Shown: in pieces, positions 13,006-20,638 of the stretch
How positions within the stretch are numbered: the first letter of the stretch is position 1
Layout: each line of letters begins with the position of its first letter
Origin: a virus
Reading direction: 5' to 3' (one strand)
IMG/VR virus record: IMGVR_UViG_3300037847_002005
Location: 1-34,114 of that record
Length of the DNA: 34,114 bases
Position numbers and translations under genes: made by a program
The notes under the pieces: generated by a model
What the model was told of the DNA's origin: nothing
Database searches by the model: none
The model's input: the letters and a program-made list of their open reading frames with translations, nothing else

Positions 13006-13897
13006 TGACTGGTCCTTTCGGTATGGGCAACATTACTTCTTTAAATTTACTTCTTGGTTTGCCCTGACCAAGCCTAACTCTTTCATACTTATCCCACTCA
13101 CATAAGCTATGCTCAATAGTTCGCATGTCTACATCAAAAGCATTTACTACTTCTATGTCAAGATACTTATGCTTTTCAGCTAATATGTCTTGCATAAATC
13201 TGTTAGCTCTTTCTTGGGAGTGCATTCTTTTTAGGTCATAACCATGTATTCTATTAATACCCCTCATTGCTCCTGGTCCTGCGTTTGCCCAAGTAAAACG
13301 GTCTTTCGCCTTGTCCAATACAGATGTGTAGTTGAGGTCGGAAACGACTTCGTATGACATAAAGCCTCCGCCTCCCCACCCTTTATAGGTAGCCAAGACT
13401 TTGTGTAAGGCTTGAAGCGACTGACTTTCGGTTGCCACCGATCCAAGCATGACTTGGTTTTGGTATATCGGAACAAGGAACTCATATACAACTACCTCCG
13501 ACTTTGGTTTCTTAATACCTTGATTAGTTATAATATACGCTCCAGTAAATGTTCGTAAACCTTGTTTTAATCTATCTTCAATTAAGGCTACTGTTTTATC
13601 AGGATCCCATTCAAGTGCATCAGCATTGACCCAACCATGAGCATTGGCAAACTCTATTGTGCCTATCATTCTGAACATACAACAATTAAAAATTATTTCT
13701 CCAGCTTTCTTATTGTCGTTAGGCTTTGTCCAGTTTTGCCTCATCCACACAGTAGTACGGTCATTTTCCCTAAATGGATTTGTAAATTTATATTCACGCA
13801 AAATAGGGTCTTCAGTCCATGGTGGACTGTCTCCCCTAACTCTAGCTAGATAAATGGAATGGCGTTCATTTATCCACTCGTAAAAATTTTCCAGCAC
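12998..13897 (-). CDS. DNA base hypermodification protein, HMUDK-helical/aGPT-pyrophosphorylase family
   Basis: The start is a GTG at 13897 behind a perfect AAAGGAGG; an ATG 8 codons earlier has no such site. The 299-residue protein opens E-R-H-S-I-Y-L-A-R (11-19), then S-P-P-W-T-E-D-P-I-L-R-E-Y-K-F-T-N and F-R-E-N-D-R-T-T, the signature of the helical domain fused to 5-hmdU DNA kinases and of alpha-glutamyl/putrescinyl-thymine pyrophosphorylases. G-F-M-S-Y-E-V-V-S-D-L and A-G-P-G-A-M-R-G-I-N later in the protein are also typical. These HhH-glycosylase-like proteins swap the pyrophosphate on an activated 5-hydroxymethyluracil for an amino acid or amine. No P-loop kinase is fused to it or seen nearby, so activation must come from elsewhere or differ. 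It heads the string of glycosyltransferase, radical SAM and thymidylate-synthase genes. Confidence 0.75.
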   Translation of the reverse strand: MLENFYEWINERHSIYLARVRGDSPPWTEDPILREYKFTNPFRENDRTTVWMRQNWTKPNDNKKAGEIIFNCCMFRMIGTIEFANAHGWVNADALEWDPDKTVALIEDRLKQGLRTFTGAYIITNQGIKKPKSEVVVYEFLVPIYQNQVMLGSVATESQSLQALHKVLATYKGWGGGGFMSYEVVSDLNYTSVLDKAKDRFTWANAGPGAMRGINRIHGYDLKRMHSQERANRFMQDILAEKHKYLDIEVVNAFDVDMRTIEHSLCEWDKYERVRLGQGKPRSKFKEVMLPIPKGPVNG

Positions 13898-14051
13898 GCT
13901 TACCTCCTTTAATTCGTTCATGTACTATATATCCTTTTTTTCTTGCTTGGTCAGCAAGTGTTTTACTGTATGTTGTTAGTATCTTACGGTCTGTAAGACT
14001 ACCAGTTTTGTTATGTGAGTAGATGTAGTATTTTTTATACTTACTTAACAT
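13866..14051 (-). CDS. Small basic protein (61 residues)
   Basis: The start at 14051 overlaps the stop of the zinc-ribbon gene, and its end overlaps the next gene by 32 bases. The protein is strongly basic (KKYYIYSHNKTG, RIKGGKRAGKFLRVDK) with a short helix between, which may mean DNA binding. No family recognised. Position at the head of the modification string may be meaningful or chance. Confidence 0.62.
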   Translation of the reverse strand: MLSKYKKYYIYSHNKTGSLTDRKILTTYSKTLADQARKKGYIVHERIKGGKRAGKFLRVDK

Positions 14052-14223
14052 TGATCCCTACTAAATGTTTCATATTAGAGACTACAACATAATTAGATTT
14101 GTGCATTGGCACAACAGTATGAGTTACTTGTTTTGCCTCTGCCTCACCACAAGTTAAGCAAGTAGAGTAACCTAACTCTACTCGCCTAGTTGTTATGCGT
14201 TCATCACACTTTCTACACTTCAT
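14041..14223 (-). CDS. Small zinc-ribbon protein (60 residues)
   Basis: The start used is the ATG at 14223, inside the end of the upstream gene, giving MKCRKCDERITTRRVELGYS. Two cysteine pairs (C-R-K-C at 3-6 and C-L-T-C at about 22-25) form a zinc ribbon, as in DksA/TraR-like or ribosomal-type fingers, followed by a strand-rich tail. It is similar in layout to the protein at 9613-9789. It may bind nucleic acid or RNA polymerase; there is no direct evidence. Confidence 0.66.
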   Translation of the reverse strand: MKCRKCDERITTRRVELGYSTCLTCGEAEAKQVTHTVVPMHKSNYVVVSNMKHLVGINVK

Positions 14224-14584
14224 GCACATGCTTCCATATAGCATCAGATATAATACGCAAAGAAGAACCTCTACCATTTTTAAGTCCTGCCTGAGACAGA
14301 GCATCTCCTAACTTAAAGCGTGAAGCAATCTCACTTGCAACACTAGAGGACATAACACCTTTTAATTCATCAAGCACATTACCATCGTTGTCAGTAATAG
14401 TGCCTTTAGGTGAACCATCTGACATATAATTATACACAAAGTTAGTGATATAATTTTCTGGAAGACCTAGCTTTGTAAACGCTGATGGTGCAAATATAGT
14501 ATGAGCATCACCAAACACGTCCCAAAAAGCATTTTTGTCTACGCCTTTTATAGCATCGTAGATCTGCTTTGTTAATGTATCCAT
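14213..14584 (-). CDS. Unknown 123-residue protein
   Basis: The start at 14584 (MDTLTKQIYDAIKG) is supported by AGAAAGGGA; the longer frame would run into the intergenic hairpin. The C-terminal half is helical with a conserved-looking V-A-S-E-I-A-S-R-F and L-K-N-G-R-G-S-S-L-R. No family recognised. It follows a strong intercistronic hairpin, which may separate its expression from the replication operon upstream. Confidence 0.7.
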   Translation of the reverse strand: MDTLTKQIYDAIKGVDKNAFWDVFGDAHTIFAPSAFTKLGLPENYITNFVYNYMSDGSPKGTITDNDGNVLDELKGVMSSSVASEIASRFKLGDALSQAGLKNGRGSSLRIISDAIWKHVHEV

Positions 14585-14634
14585 AAAACTTCCCTTTCTA
14601 TAAAAGTTTACATAATTAATATTAACAAGGGATA

Positions 14635-14663
14635 GGTAGAACACAATAACATTGTGCTCTACC
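14635..14663 (-). other. Strong 13-bp intercistronic hairpin
   Basis: On the minus strand GGTAGAGCACAAT and ATTGTGTTCTACC form 13 consecutive pairs (one G-U) around a 3-base loop. It begins 8 bases after the DUF932 stop codon. Only a weak T-containing stretch follows, so it may be an inefficient terminator, an RNase processing site or a 3'-end stabiliser at the border of the replication and modification blocks. Confidence 0.75.
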
Positions 14664-14671
14664 AGAGGAAG

Positions 14672-15700
14672 TTAAGCCTTTGCATACTCCAAGGCTTTTG
14701 CTAGACCCTTACGCTTGAGGACAGCATTACCACCAAACCATGAGGAAGTAAGTCTGTTGTCTTGGGTAGTAGCTTTTTTCTGGTGGTCCATTACATAAGT
14801 AAGACCGTTGAGAACACCCCACCAAGTACCCTTTGCAGATTGCATGTTACTTCCAGGACTTGTTTCAATAGCTTGTCTTACAAGCTCAGAAGTAGCAGTG
14901 AACTGCTCGTGTAGTAGTGGTTGGTCAAGACCGTCAGCCTTTGCCCTTTCAATAAGTAACTTCGGCTGTAACATCTCAGCAATGTAGTTATCAATTTGTT
15001 CTTGCTTTGCTCGCTTACTAGCAAGGAACTCTGATTGTTCCTGGAACACTTTCATTTGCTCGCCAGATATGCCCAGTGCTTGTTCAGCAGAACGCATAAC
15101 CTCTTCGTCAAACATTTGTAAATGTAACATACGGAACTTACCAGTGATACCGTCTTGATTAAGTGCCAGAGTTATCGTATTGTTACAAACAACCCTGATA
15201 GGTGTAAACATAATAGTCATAGCAGAACCTACCTTGTGACTGTTAGCCATAAGTAAGTAGCCTTCTATTTCATCGCCTCCTGCTAACTTAAAACCTTTTT
15301 TAATTTTAGCAAGACCCCAAACACGTTCACCGTCGGATAAACTTCCTGCAGTATCCATTTGCATGTGTCCTGCTTCGGTAAACTTTTTGAAAAACGACAT
15401 TGTTTCACTGTTTTGGAATGGCACAAAAGCCTCACCACAATGCGACAACACTCTATTGTCAGTGTCACGCACAATAGCAAAATGCTTATCTGCCTTGAGT
15501 AATTTTGCTTCACCTCTTGGGTCGTTTAAGTCCCAAGTGTTTGGCTTGTCAGCAAAATAGAATGGACGCTTGGACACAGTCCAGTCAAGTCCAGCGGCGA
15601 CTAACATTTCCTCAGGGGATAAGTTAGCGTCGACTTTATTACCTAGCCCATGCCAAGGAACTTGTCCTGCATAAGCCATAGTTTCAACCATGTGAGCCAT
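14672..15700 (-). CDS. DUF932 phage/plasmid-type protein
   Basis: A 342-residue protein whose opening (A-H-M-V-E-T-M-A-Y-A-G-Q-V-P-W-H-G-L-G) and later F-T-P-I-R-V-V-C-N-N-T-I-T-L-A-L are hallmarks of the DUF932 (TIGR03299-type) family found on phages and plasmids. The start at 15700 has AAAGGAGG at ideal spacing. The function is not known; family members are often beside replication or recombination genes, as here after the SF1 helicase. The length is normal and the gene looks intact. Confidence 0.88.
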   Translation of the reverse strand: MAHMVETMAYAGQVPWHGLGNKVDANLSPEEMLVAAGLDWTVSKRPFYFADKPNTWDLNDPRGEAKLLKADKHFAIVRDTDNRVLSHCGEAFVPFQNSETMSFFKKFTEAGHMQMDTAGSLSDGERVWGLAKIKKGFKLAGGDEIEGYLLMANSHKVGSAMTIMFTPIRVVCNNTITLALNQDGITGKFRMLHLQMFDEEVMRSAEQALGISGEQMKVFQEQSEFLASKRAKQEQIDNYIAEMLQPKLLIERAKADGLDQPLLHEQFTATSELVRQAIETSPGSNMQSAKGTWWGVLNGLTYVMDHQKKATTQDNRLTSSWFGGNAVLKRKGLAKALEYAKA

Positions 15701-15711
15701 ATAAACCTCCT

Positions 15712-16026
15712 TTACTGCACATCATTGTTAGTAGCTAGGTCTAGTTGTGGGAGGCTGTCGTACTCCTTAAAACTAATATCTAGCCACATATGGTTACCCT
15801 CATGCGTTGCAAAACAAACACGCATCTCCACATCATTGTGGGGCAGTGCTTGTGTTACGGGATAACGCACAAGGTCATCAGAATCCTCACCCTCAAACCC
15901 AATGTCTTGAAGAGTTTCAGGTAACTTTTCTAAAAATTTAGTTTTAATAGTTCTGTTAGACTTACGCCTAATAGCCCTATTGTTGAGCTTAATAAGTAGC
16001 TCTTTGCTTGCGTATAACTGCGACAT
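15712..16026 (-). CDS. Unknown 104-residue protein
   Basis: The start at 16026 follows AAAGG. The N-terminus is basic (NNRAIRRKSNRTIKTKF) and the C-terminal two thirds acidic with strands (MRVCFATHEGNHMWLDISF). No family recognised. It is cotranscribed with DUF932, 11 bases downstream, and has its own candidate promoter (16063-16090). Confidence 0.68.
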   Translation of the reverse strand: MSQLYASKELLIKLNNRAIRRKSNRTIKTKFLEKLPETLQDIGFEGEDSDDLVRYPVTQALPHNDVEMRVCFATHEGNHMWLDISFKEYDSLPQLDLATNNDVQ

Positions 16027-16062
16027 AATAAACCTTTCGTAGTTTGTTTGCGTTATGCTTTT

Positions 16063-16090
16063 AATATATAGTGTGATACCTAACTGTAAA
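16063..16090 (-). promoter_or_regulatory. Sigma70-type promoter before the DUF932 pair
   Basis: The minus strand has TTTACA (16085-16090), a 16-base spacer and TATATT (16063-16068). The TCACACTATA motif (16067-16076) overlaps the -10; it is the same 10-mer as at 1320-1329. It lies in the 88-base gap between the SF1 helicase and the 104-residue gene. Confidence 0.55.
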
Positions 16091-16114
16091 TCGTCGTATA
16101 CTCTTTTTGAGCAT

Positions 16115-17632
16115 TTAGTTTGGTATAGAGTATCCTTGTGAGTACATGGGTTGTATCAAATGTAGATTTTTTATTGCTCTTGTTAAACCAACGTAAAAGA
16201 CCCTAGCTTCATCATAGTGTGCGTTATCAAACCTTCGCCACATAGAATATGATCGACGCATTGTATCTGTTAGCATTAGAACATTTGTAGCCTGAGCTCC
16301 TTTTGCAGAATGAATGGTAGAGATTCTTATGCGTGGCGTCGCTGTTAATGATTCACCTTTACGAAGACAAGCCTTAATATATCGCCTATCCGACTCAGCT
16401 ATCTTACCTAATCCCTCATCCCAAGGAAGATTATGTAATAATCCATGAAAGTCTTTTAAATCTTGTAGACTGTAAAATTCACCTTCTTTCGCTTTGGGTA
16501 AAGTCTTATGTCCATACTCTACTTGCTTTCCTAATAGCATTTGTTTGTAAACGACTTTTACTTGTTCCATCCGCAACTTTTCGCCTGACCTTAATTTTTC
16601 CCAGAGTCTTACAGCTTCCAAAACTTTATTATCAATCGAGTTGCTTCCATTATAGATATATAAATGTCCTCGCCTTCTTACTTCTTCCTCAAGTTGTTTA
16701 GCACCACGAGTTGTTCTACTTAACAATAACCAGTCTCCATCCGATATGTCAACCATTTCTGAGTGTCTGTACCAGTTGACTGTACCTTGTTCTGCTCTTG
16801 GCAAGAACGCTTTTTGTCTTCTACCTACGACTTTACTAATCACACTCTGGCTCAACTTATGATGTAAAGATGGTATCCTATAACTTTGATTCAAGACAGT
16901 AACCTCTCCATCCAAGTTTATAAAGTAATCCACATCTGCTCCAGCATACCTAAATATGGCTTGGTCATCATCTCCTGCTACATATATTTCTTTAGTATTG
17001 TTTTGTAACTGATGAACCATTTGCCACTGAAGTGGTGATAAGTCTTGTGCTTCATCAATAAACACAGCCTCTAGTCTTGGCGATAACTCTCTTTTACAAA
17101 ATGATTCTAACATATCTGTGTAATCATATAAGTCATAAACTTGCTTCCATCTTTGTAACCCACGATTTACATAATCCACTCTTGACCAATCAGTACGCAT
17201 TGGCACAGTGGAAGAGTTGTAAACAGAACGTAGAGGTTGTTGTAAAATTCTAGACATATTTATAATCTCTAAAAATTTATCGCCATAACCATAATCCTTA
17301 AATGGGCTATCAGCTTGATCCATCTGTCCATAAAAGTTACCAATCTTGAGCCAGTCAGATATTTCTTTATATTTACTTTGTGTAAGTATTTGTGAATGGC
17401 TTATACCTATCTGCATAAACGCTAGGCTATGAAGTGTTCTAAAATAAGGTAAGTCACGCTTTACTAATTTAAATTTTTCACATGCTCTTTCAATTGCTTC
17501 GTTCGCCGCTCTTCTTGTAAAAGCAAAGTAACCAATTTTATCTGGAGGCACTCCAGAAGCTAGATATTGTTCTACTAATGATAACAGCTTTGTAGTTTTT
17601 CCAGTTCCAGGAGGTCCAACTACAATCTTCAT
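16115..17632 (-). CDS. SF1 UvrD/PcrA-like DNA helicase
   Basis: This 505-residue helicase has all core motifs: Walker A G-P-P-G-T-G-K-T-T (6-14), Ia F-A-F-T-R-R-A-A, II F-I-D-E-A-Q-D-L (Asp193, Glu194), III G-D-D-D-Q-A-I-F (220-227), IV N-Q-S-Y-R-I-P (248-254), V I-S-T-I-H-S-A-K-G-A (437-446) and VI Y-V-G-L-T-R-A (480-486). It is shorter than cellular UvrD (about 720 residues), as in compact phage helicases. It should unwind DNA with 3'-5' polarity at the phage fork or in repair. Its ATG overlaps the primase stop as TAATG and there is little ribosome site, so translation is coupled to the primase, which suggests a primase-helicase pair. Confidence 0.94.
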   Translation of the reverse strand: MKIVVGPPGTGKTTKLLSLVEQYLASGVPPDKIGYFAFTRRAANEAIERACEKFKLVKRDLPYFRTLHSLAFMQIGISHSQILTQSKYKEISDWLKIGNFYGQMDQADSPFKDYGYGDKFLEIINMSRILQQPLRSVYNSSTVPMRTDWSRVDYVNRGLQRWKQVYDLYDYTDMLESFCKRELSPRLEAVFIDEAQDLSPLQWQMVHQLQNNTKEIYVAGDDDQAIFRYAGADVDYFINLDGEVTVLNQSYRIPSLHHKLSQSVISKVVGRRQKAFLPRAEQGTVNWYRHSEMVDISDGDWLLLSRTTRGAKQLEEEVRRRGHLYIYNGSNSIDNKVLEAVRLWEKLRSGEKLRMEQVKVVYKQMLLGKQVEYGHKTLPKAKEGEFYSLQDLKDFHGLLHNLPWDEGLGKIAESDRRYIKACLRKGESLTATPRIRISTIHSAKGAQATNVLMLTDTMRRSYSMWRRFDNAHYDEARVFYVGLTRAIKNLHLIQPMYSQGYSIPN

Positions 17633-19149
17633 TATATTACATCTTCTTGTTTAGGTATGTCAGGTAACTTCATGGGCTCATCATCTGTTTCAAAGTATTC
17701 TTGTGGTAATGACCACACATGTATCCCCTTGCCTTTGACTCGCCAAAACATTTTATCAGCCTCTATATTCTGTAATCGTAAAGTTATTTTAGAAGAAGAG
17801 TAATGGTTAAAATCATTTACTGAAAGATGTTTCTTAATATCTTTAACTTGAAAGTAAACTTTTCCATCCATCCATACTGCAACTCCTTGCAAAATATCTT
17901 CACGTTCCACACCCCTTGCTCTTTCACTACAAAAGGAATGTAGTAAATCTTCAAACTCACCTTTTATAGTAGCATCTGGTGGTACTTCTACAATAGTTAA
18001 ACTATCCAACAATAATTGTATTCTTGTCTGCCAAGCGTTTTGACTCACTGTTCTTGGTAATCTATTTATCTGTGATACACAATCTTTTTGGAATCTTGTT
18101 TGTGAAACTAATCCATCCGTGCTTAACTCTAACCTTTGTCCATCCACATTTAAAATCCAGATAGGTGGATCACCATCTATTTTTGTAAGAGCTGACATAC
18201 TGTTTTGCACACCGTTTGGTCCAACACCATGCTTGCGTGTGACACAAACTTCTTTATTACAAAAAGGTTTTATAGGTTGGTCTTCACATTTATAAAAGTA
18301 ATCTTTGCGTTGCAACTGCTTGATTACTGCTCCAACTTCAGCATGTGAAAGTGATGGTTTTAAATACTCTAAATTATATCTTTGTATCAAAGCCTCCCAG
18401 TTATCAGCGTCAAACATACGAGCGTAAACACCTAAATTAAATAGAGCATTATTGCGTGACCCTTCGCCAAAACCCATACTACATAAATGTTGAAGACAAG
18501 GTGGTCCATCGGGTAAGTGATTGTCCTGATTGGCATTTATCTTGTAATCAGTAAACTGTTGTTTACCTATTTTATATTGAGAGGCTTTTTTAACAAACTC
18601 CTCGGGTGATAATACATCTAATGTTTTAAGGTCATACACAGACCGTGTACTCATCTTGCCTTTATAGTAAGGCATGTTTAATCCATTGCCAGTATCACCA
18701 CGCTCCACTAATATTTCTGATTGTTTAGGGAATACTTCACCTTCAGCTTGCCCTAATCCTGACGCAATCTCTGCAAGTTTATTTTTTACCGTAGATGCTT
18801 TTATAGGTTCTTTAAAAAAGAAATATATATGAGCTCCACCTGATTTACTTCTTGCGACCCAACCTATAATTCTTTCTTTGCGTAATCTTTCAACTAAATT
18901 TTTATGGTCTACTTGGTAGTTATCAACATCGATAGCTCCCCACAAACAAGTATTATCATCCATAATAGGTATAATACCAAGACCTTGTTTACCATTTAAA
19001 TGGTCAATCCAGTGTTGTACTTCAGGTGGCTTTTTAATTATCTTATATACACCAGTTTTTTTACCACTACCGTTTTCATCAAGGTCAACAACACCATAGG
19101 CTCGTTTATTGCCTTCAAATAATTTAAATAACTTTTCTGCTAACTCCAT
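17632..19149 (-). CDS. Archaeo-eukaryotic-type primase (TOTE/PrimPol-like)
   Basis: The start is set at the ATG 19149 (MELAEKLFKLF) behind GGAGAGG; a GTG 14 codons earlier sits in a hairpin. The 505-residue protein has AEP motif I A-I-D-V-D-N-Y (Asp74, Asp76) and motif II S-K-S-G-G-A-H-I-Y (101-109), then a probable third acidic site. A second domain begins P-P-C-L-Q-H-L-C (216-223) and runs through G-S-R-N-N-A-L-F-N-L to C-x8-C-x4-C (Cys288, 297, 302), like the metal-binding C-terminus of PriL or TOTE primases. The last 130 residues look like a winged-helix region. It would prime lagging-strand synthesis and may also extend. It replaces the T7-type primase-helicase fusion. Confidence 0.85.
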   Translation of the reverse strand: MELAEKLFKLFEGNKRAYGVVDLDENGSGKKTGVYKIIKKPPEVQHWIDHLNGKQGLGIIPIMDDNTCLWGAIDVDNYQVDHKNLVERLRKERIIGWVARSKSGGAHIYFFFKEPIKASTVKNKLAEIASGLGQAEGEVFPKQSEILVERGDTGNGLNMPYYKGKMSTRSVYDLKTLDVLSPEEFVKKASQYKIGKQQFTDYKINANQDNHLPDGPPCLQHLCSMGFGEGSRNNALFNLGVYARMFDADNWEALIQRYNLEYLKPSLSHAEVGAVIKQLQRKDYFYKCEDQPIKPFCNKEVCVTRKHGVGPNGVQNSMSALTKIDGDPPIWILNVDGQRLELSTDGLVSQTRFQKDCVSQINRLPRTVSQNAWQTRIQLLLDSLTIVEVPPDATIKGEFEDLLHSFCSERARGVEREDILQGVAVWMDGKVYFQVKDIKKHLSVNDFNHYSSSKITLRLQNIEADKMFWRVKGKGIHVWSLPQEYFETDDEPMKLPDIPKQEDVI

Positions 19150-19167
19150 AACCTCTCCAAAGAAAAC

Positions 19168-19213
19168 GAAGCCACAACCCATGAGTAACACAGAAAGGAG
19201 GCATTGTGGCTTC
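19168..19213 (-). promoter_or_regulatory. Hairpin leader of the primase gene (attenuator-like)
   Basis: A perfect 10-bp inverted repeat (GAAGCCACAA and TTGTGGCTTC) flanks a 26-base loop in the gap between the SSB-like and primase genes. On the minus strand the second arm runs into GTTTTCTTT, so it could attenuate transcription. The loop contains CCTCCTTTCT, identical to the 3' tail of 16S rRNA and complementary to the phage's own ribosome sites. A second, weaker 7-bp repeat (19221-19227, 19243-19249) lies just upstream. Confidence 0.6.
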
Positions 19214-19258
19214 TAACTTAATATTGTCCTAATCCCATTGCTACAATATCAAGTGTTC

Positions 19259-20083
19259 TTAGAAAGGGTCACCATCAACTTCTGCAGTTTGCTTTGGTGC
19301 ATCTTTAATTGGTGGTAAGTCTTCTGGAGTAGGGTCAGGCGAAACTTCTTTTGCCTCTACTTCTCCAGCTTCAACAGACTTTGCAAAAGCAACTGCATTG
19401 TCAAACAAACTTTTTTCAAAGTCGTTAGATAAATCTAGTTGCCTTTCACGAGCGATAGCCCAACCATACCATTTACCTAAATCATTTTGCTCAGGCACAG
19501 TTGTTAAGGTGTAGAACTGAGACATCATTGGTAAAGTGTATGGTCCATTCTTACCCATAGCTGTCATAGCGTTCATTTGTGATAACCAACGTCTTGACTT
19601 TTTTAATTGTGTACTAGACATTGTTATTAGACACCTACTGTATTGGTCACCTTCCACAAGCATTACAAAATGTTGAGCAGTGTTTGTCAACAAGTTACCA
19701 TTTGGCAAAACTTCTTCGTTTTTATCATTTCGTACTGCCGTAGGCACGATTGGGTCATCTGGTAAATAACTAGCTACATAACCACCACCCTCTGTTCTTG
19801 GCTTCCACTCAACATACCGTCTGTTATAGTAACACGGCACAACTAACATTCCTTCTTTACCTGAAGTTACTGTATTTGTAACTGTATTATATAGCATACC
19901 TCCTTTTGCACCTTCAACATAAGCACCATCAGACTCATCAACTTGTGGGCTTTGTGCTCCAAGTATTCTTAAAAAAGGTATAGACATATCTTGAGTAGTA
20001 GTTTCTGCAAAACCTAAACCAGACATTTCTTCAAATGAAGCGTTTACAAGTGCTCCCCCTTGTTTCTTTACAACTTCAGCCAT
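19259..20083 (-). CDS. Single-stranded DNA-binding-like protein
   Basis: A 274-residue protein with an opening (L-V-N-A-S-F-E-E-M-S-G-L-G-F followed by T-T-Q-D-M-S-I-P-F-L-R-I-L-G) that I recall from marine podovirus replication operons. The middle is rich in strands (G-M-L-V-V-P-C-Y-Y-N-R-R-Y-V-E-W), fitting an OB-like fold. The end is long, acidic and proline-rich and closes on E-V-D-G-D-P-F, much like the acidic tip of bacterial SSB and phage gp2.5 that recruits partner enzymes. Being directly upstream of primase and helicase, it most likely coats single strands at the fork. Its stop is followed by an attenuator-like hairpin, which would allow it to be made in excess. No named family can be assigned from sequence alone. 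Confidence 0.68.
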   Translation of the reverse strand: MAEVVKKQGGALVNASFEEMSGLGFAETTTQDMSIPFLRILGAQSPQVDESDGAYVEGAKGGMLYNTVTNTVTSGKEGMLVVPCYYNRRYVEWKPRTEGGGYVASYLPDDPIVPTAVRNDKNEEVLPNGNLLTNTAQHFVMLVEGDQYSRCLITMSSTQLKKSRRWLSQMNAMTAMGKNGPYTLPMMSQFYTLTTVPEQNDLGKWYGWAIARERQLDLSNDFEKSLFDNAVAFAKSVEAGEVEAKEVSPDPTPEDLPPIKDAPKQTAEVDGDPF

Positions 20084-20628
20084 TACTTTCTCCTTACTTT
20101 AGCTTGTAAACCTAAAAATACACCAAACAAGTCATGAGGTATATTTTCACCTTTTCCAGTTTGTTCTTTAACAAATGACTTTAGTGTCATTGGCTCTACC
20201 CAAACCTTATTACTTACTGTCATACCTTTACCTTGTAGGTCAGCTAACAAATCTTTAGCCTTATTATCTTCGTTCCTACCAAATGAAGCAGTAACAGTAT
20301 TCTTTATTATACTTCCAAAGCCATTAGAAACTAGCCACTCATGAGCTTCCTTCCTATTAGCTTCTGTTATGTGTGCTGATACAAAGTCTGCCACAGTAAT
20401 CTCATGACCATCTTCTGTTTGCAAGGTTTTTAAATTATGTTCTTGCATAGCAGAGGGCAATAAGTCGTGAGATATTTCTCTTAACTTTTGCTCAGCCTCT
20501 TTTAGTTCTGACTTTAAGGTTTTAACTCTGTCCTCAAGTTCTACTTGCATTTTGCAAAGCGAACTAACAGCACTTAAACCTTTTTCACTTACTTTCGTAA
20601 GCTCGTTAGCAGTTGATTCAAAATCCAT
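20083..20628 (-). CDS. Coiled-coil protein of the replication operon
   Basis: The start at 20628 (MDFESTANELTKVS) follows AAGGAGG; longer frames lack one. Of 181 residues, about 25-65 form a heptad-like coiled coil (VELEDRVKTLKSELKEAEQKL). The rest is a mixed domain with R-K-E-A-H-E-W-L-V-S-N-G-F-G and a basic end. Similar proteins occur beside SSB-like genes in marine phages; they could be SSB partners, recombination mediators or nuclease inhibitors of the Gam type, but I see no decisive motif. The stop overlaps the next start as TAATG, so it is translated together with the SSB-like protein. Confidence 0.72.
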   Translation of the reverse strand: MDFESTANELTKVSEKGLSAVSSLCKMQVELEDRVKTLKSELKEAEQKLREISHDLLPSAMQEHNLKTLQTEDGHEITVADFVSAHITEANRKEAHEWLVSNGFGSIIKNTVTASFGRNEDNKAKDLLADLQGKGMTVSNKVWVEPMTLKSFVKEQTGKGENIPHDLFGVFLGLQAKVRRK

Positions 20629-20638
20629 GTAAGCCTCC

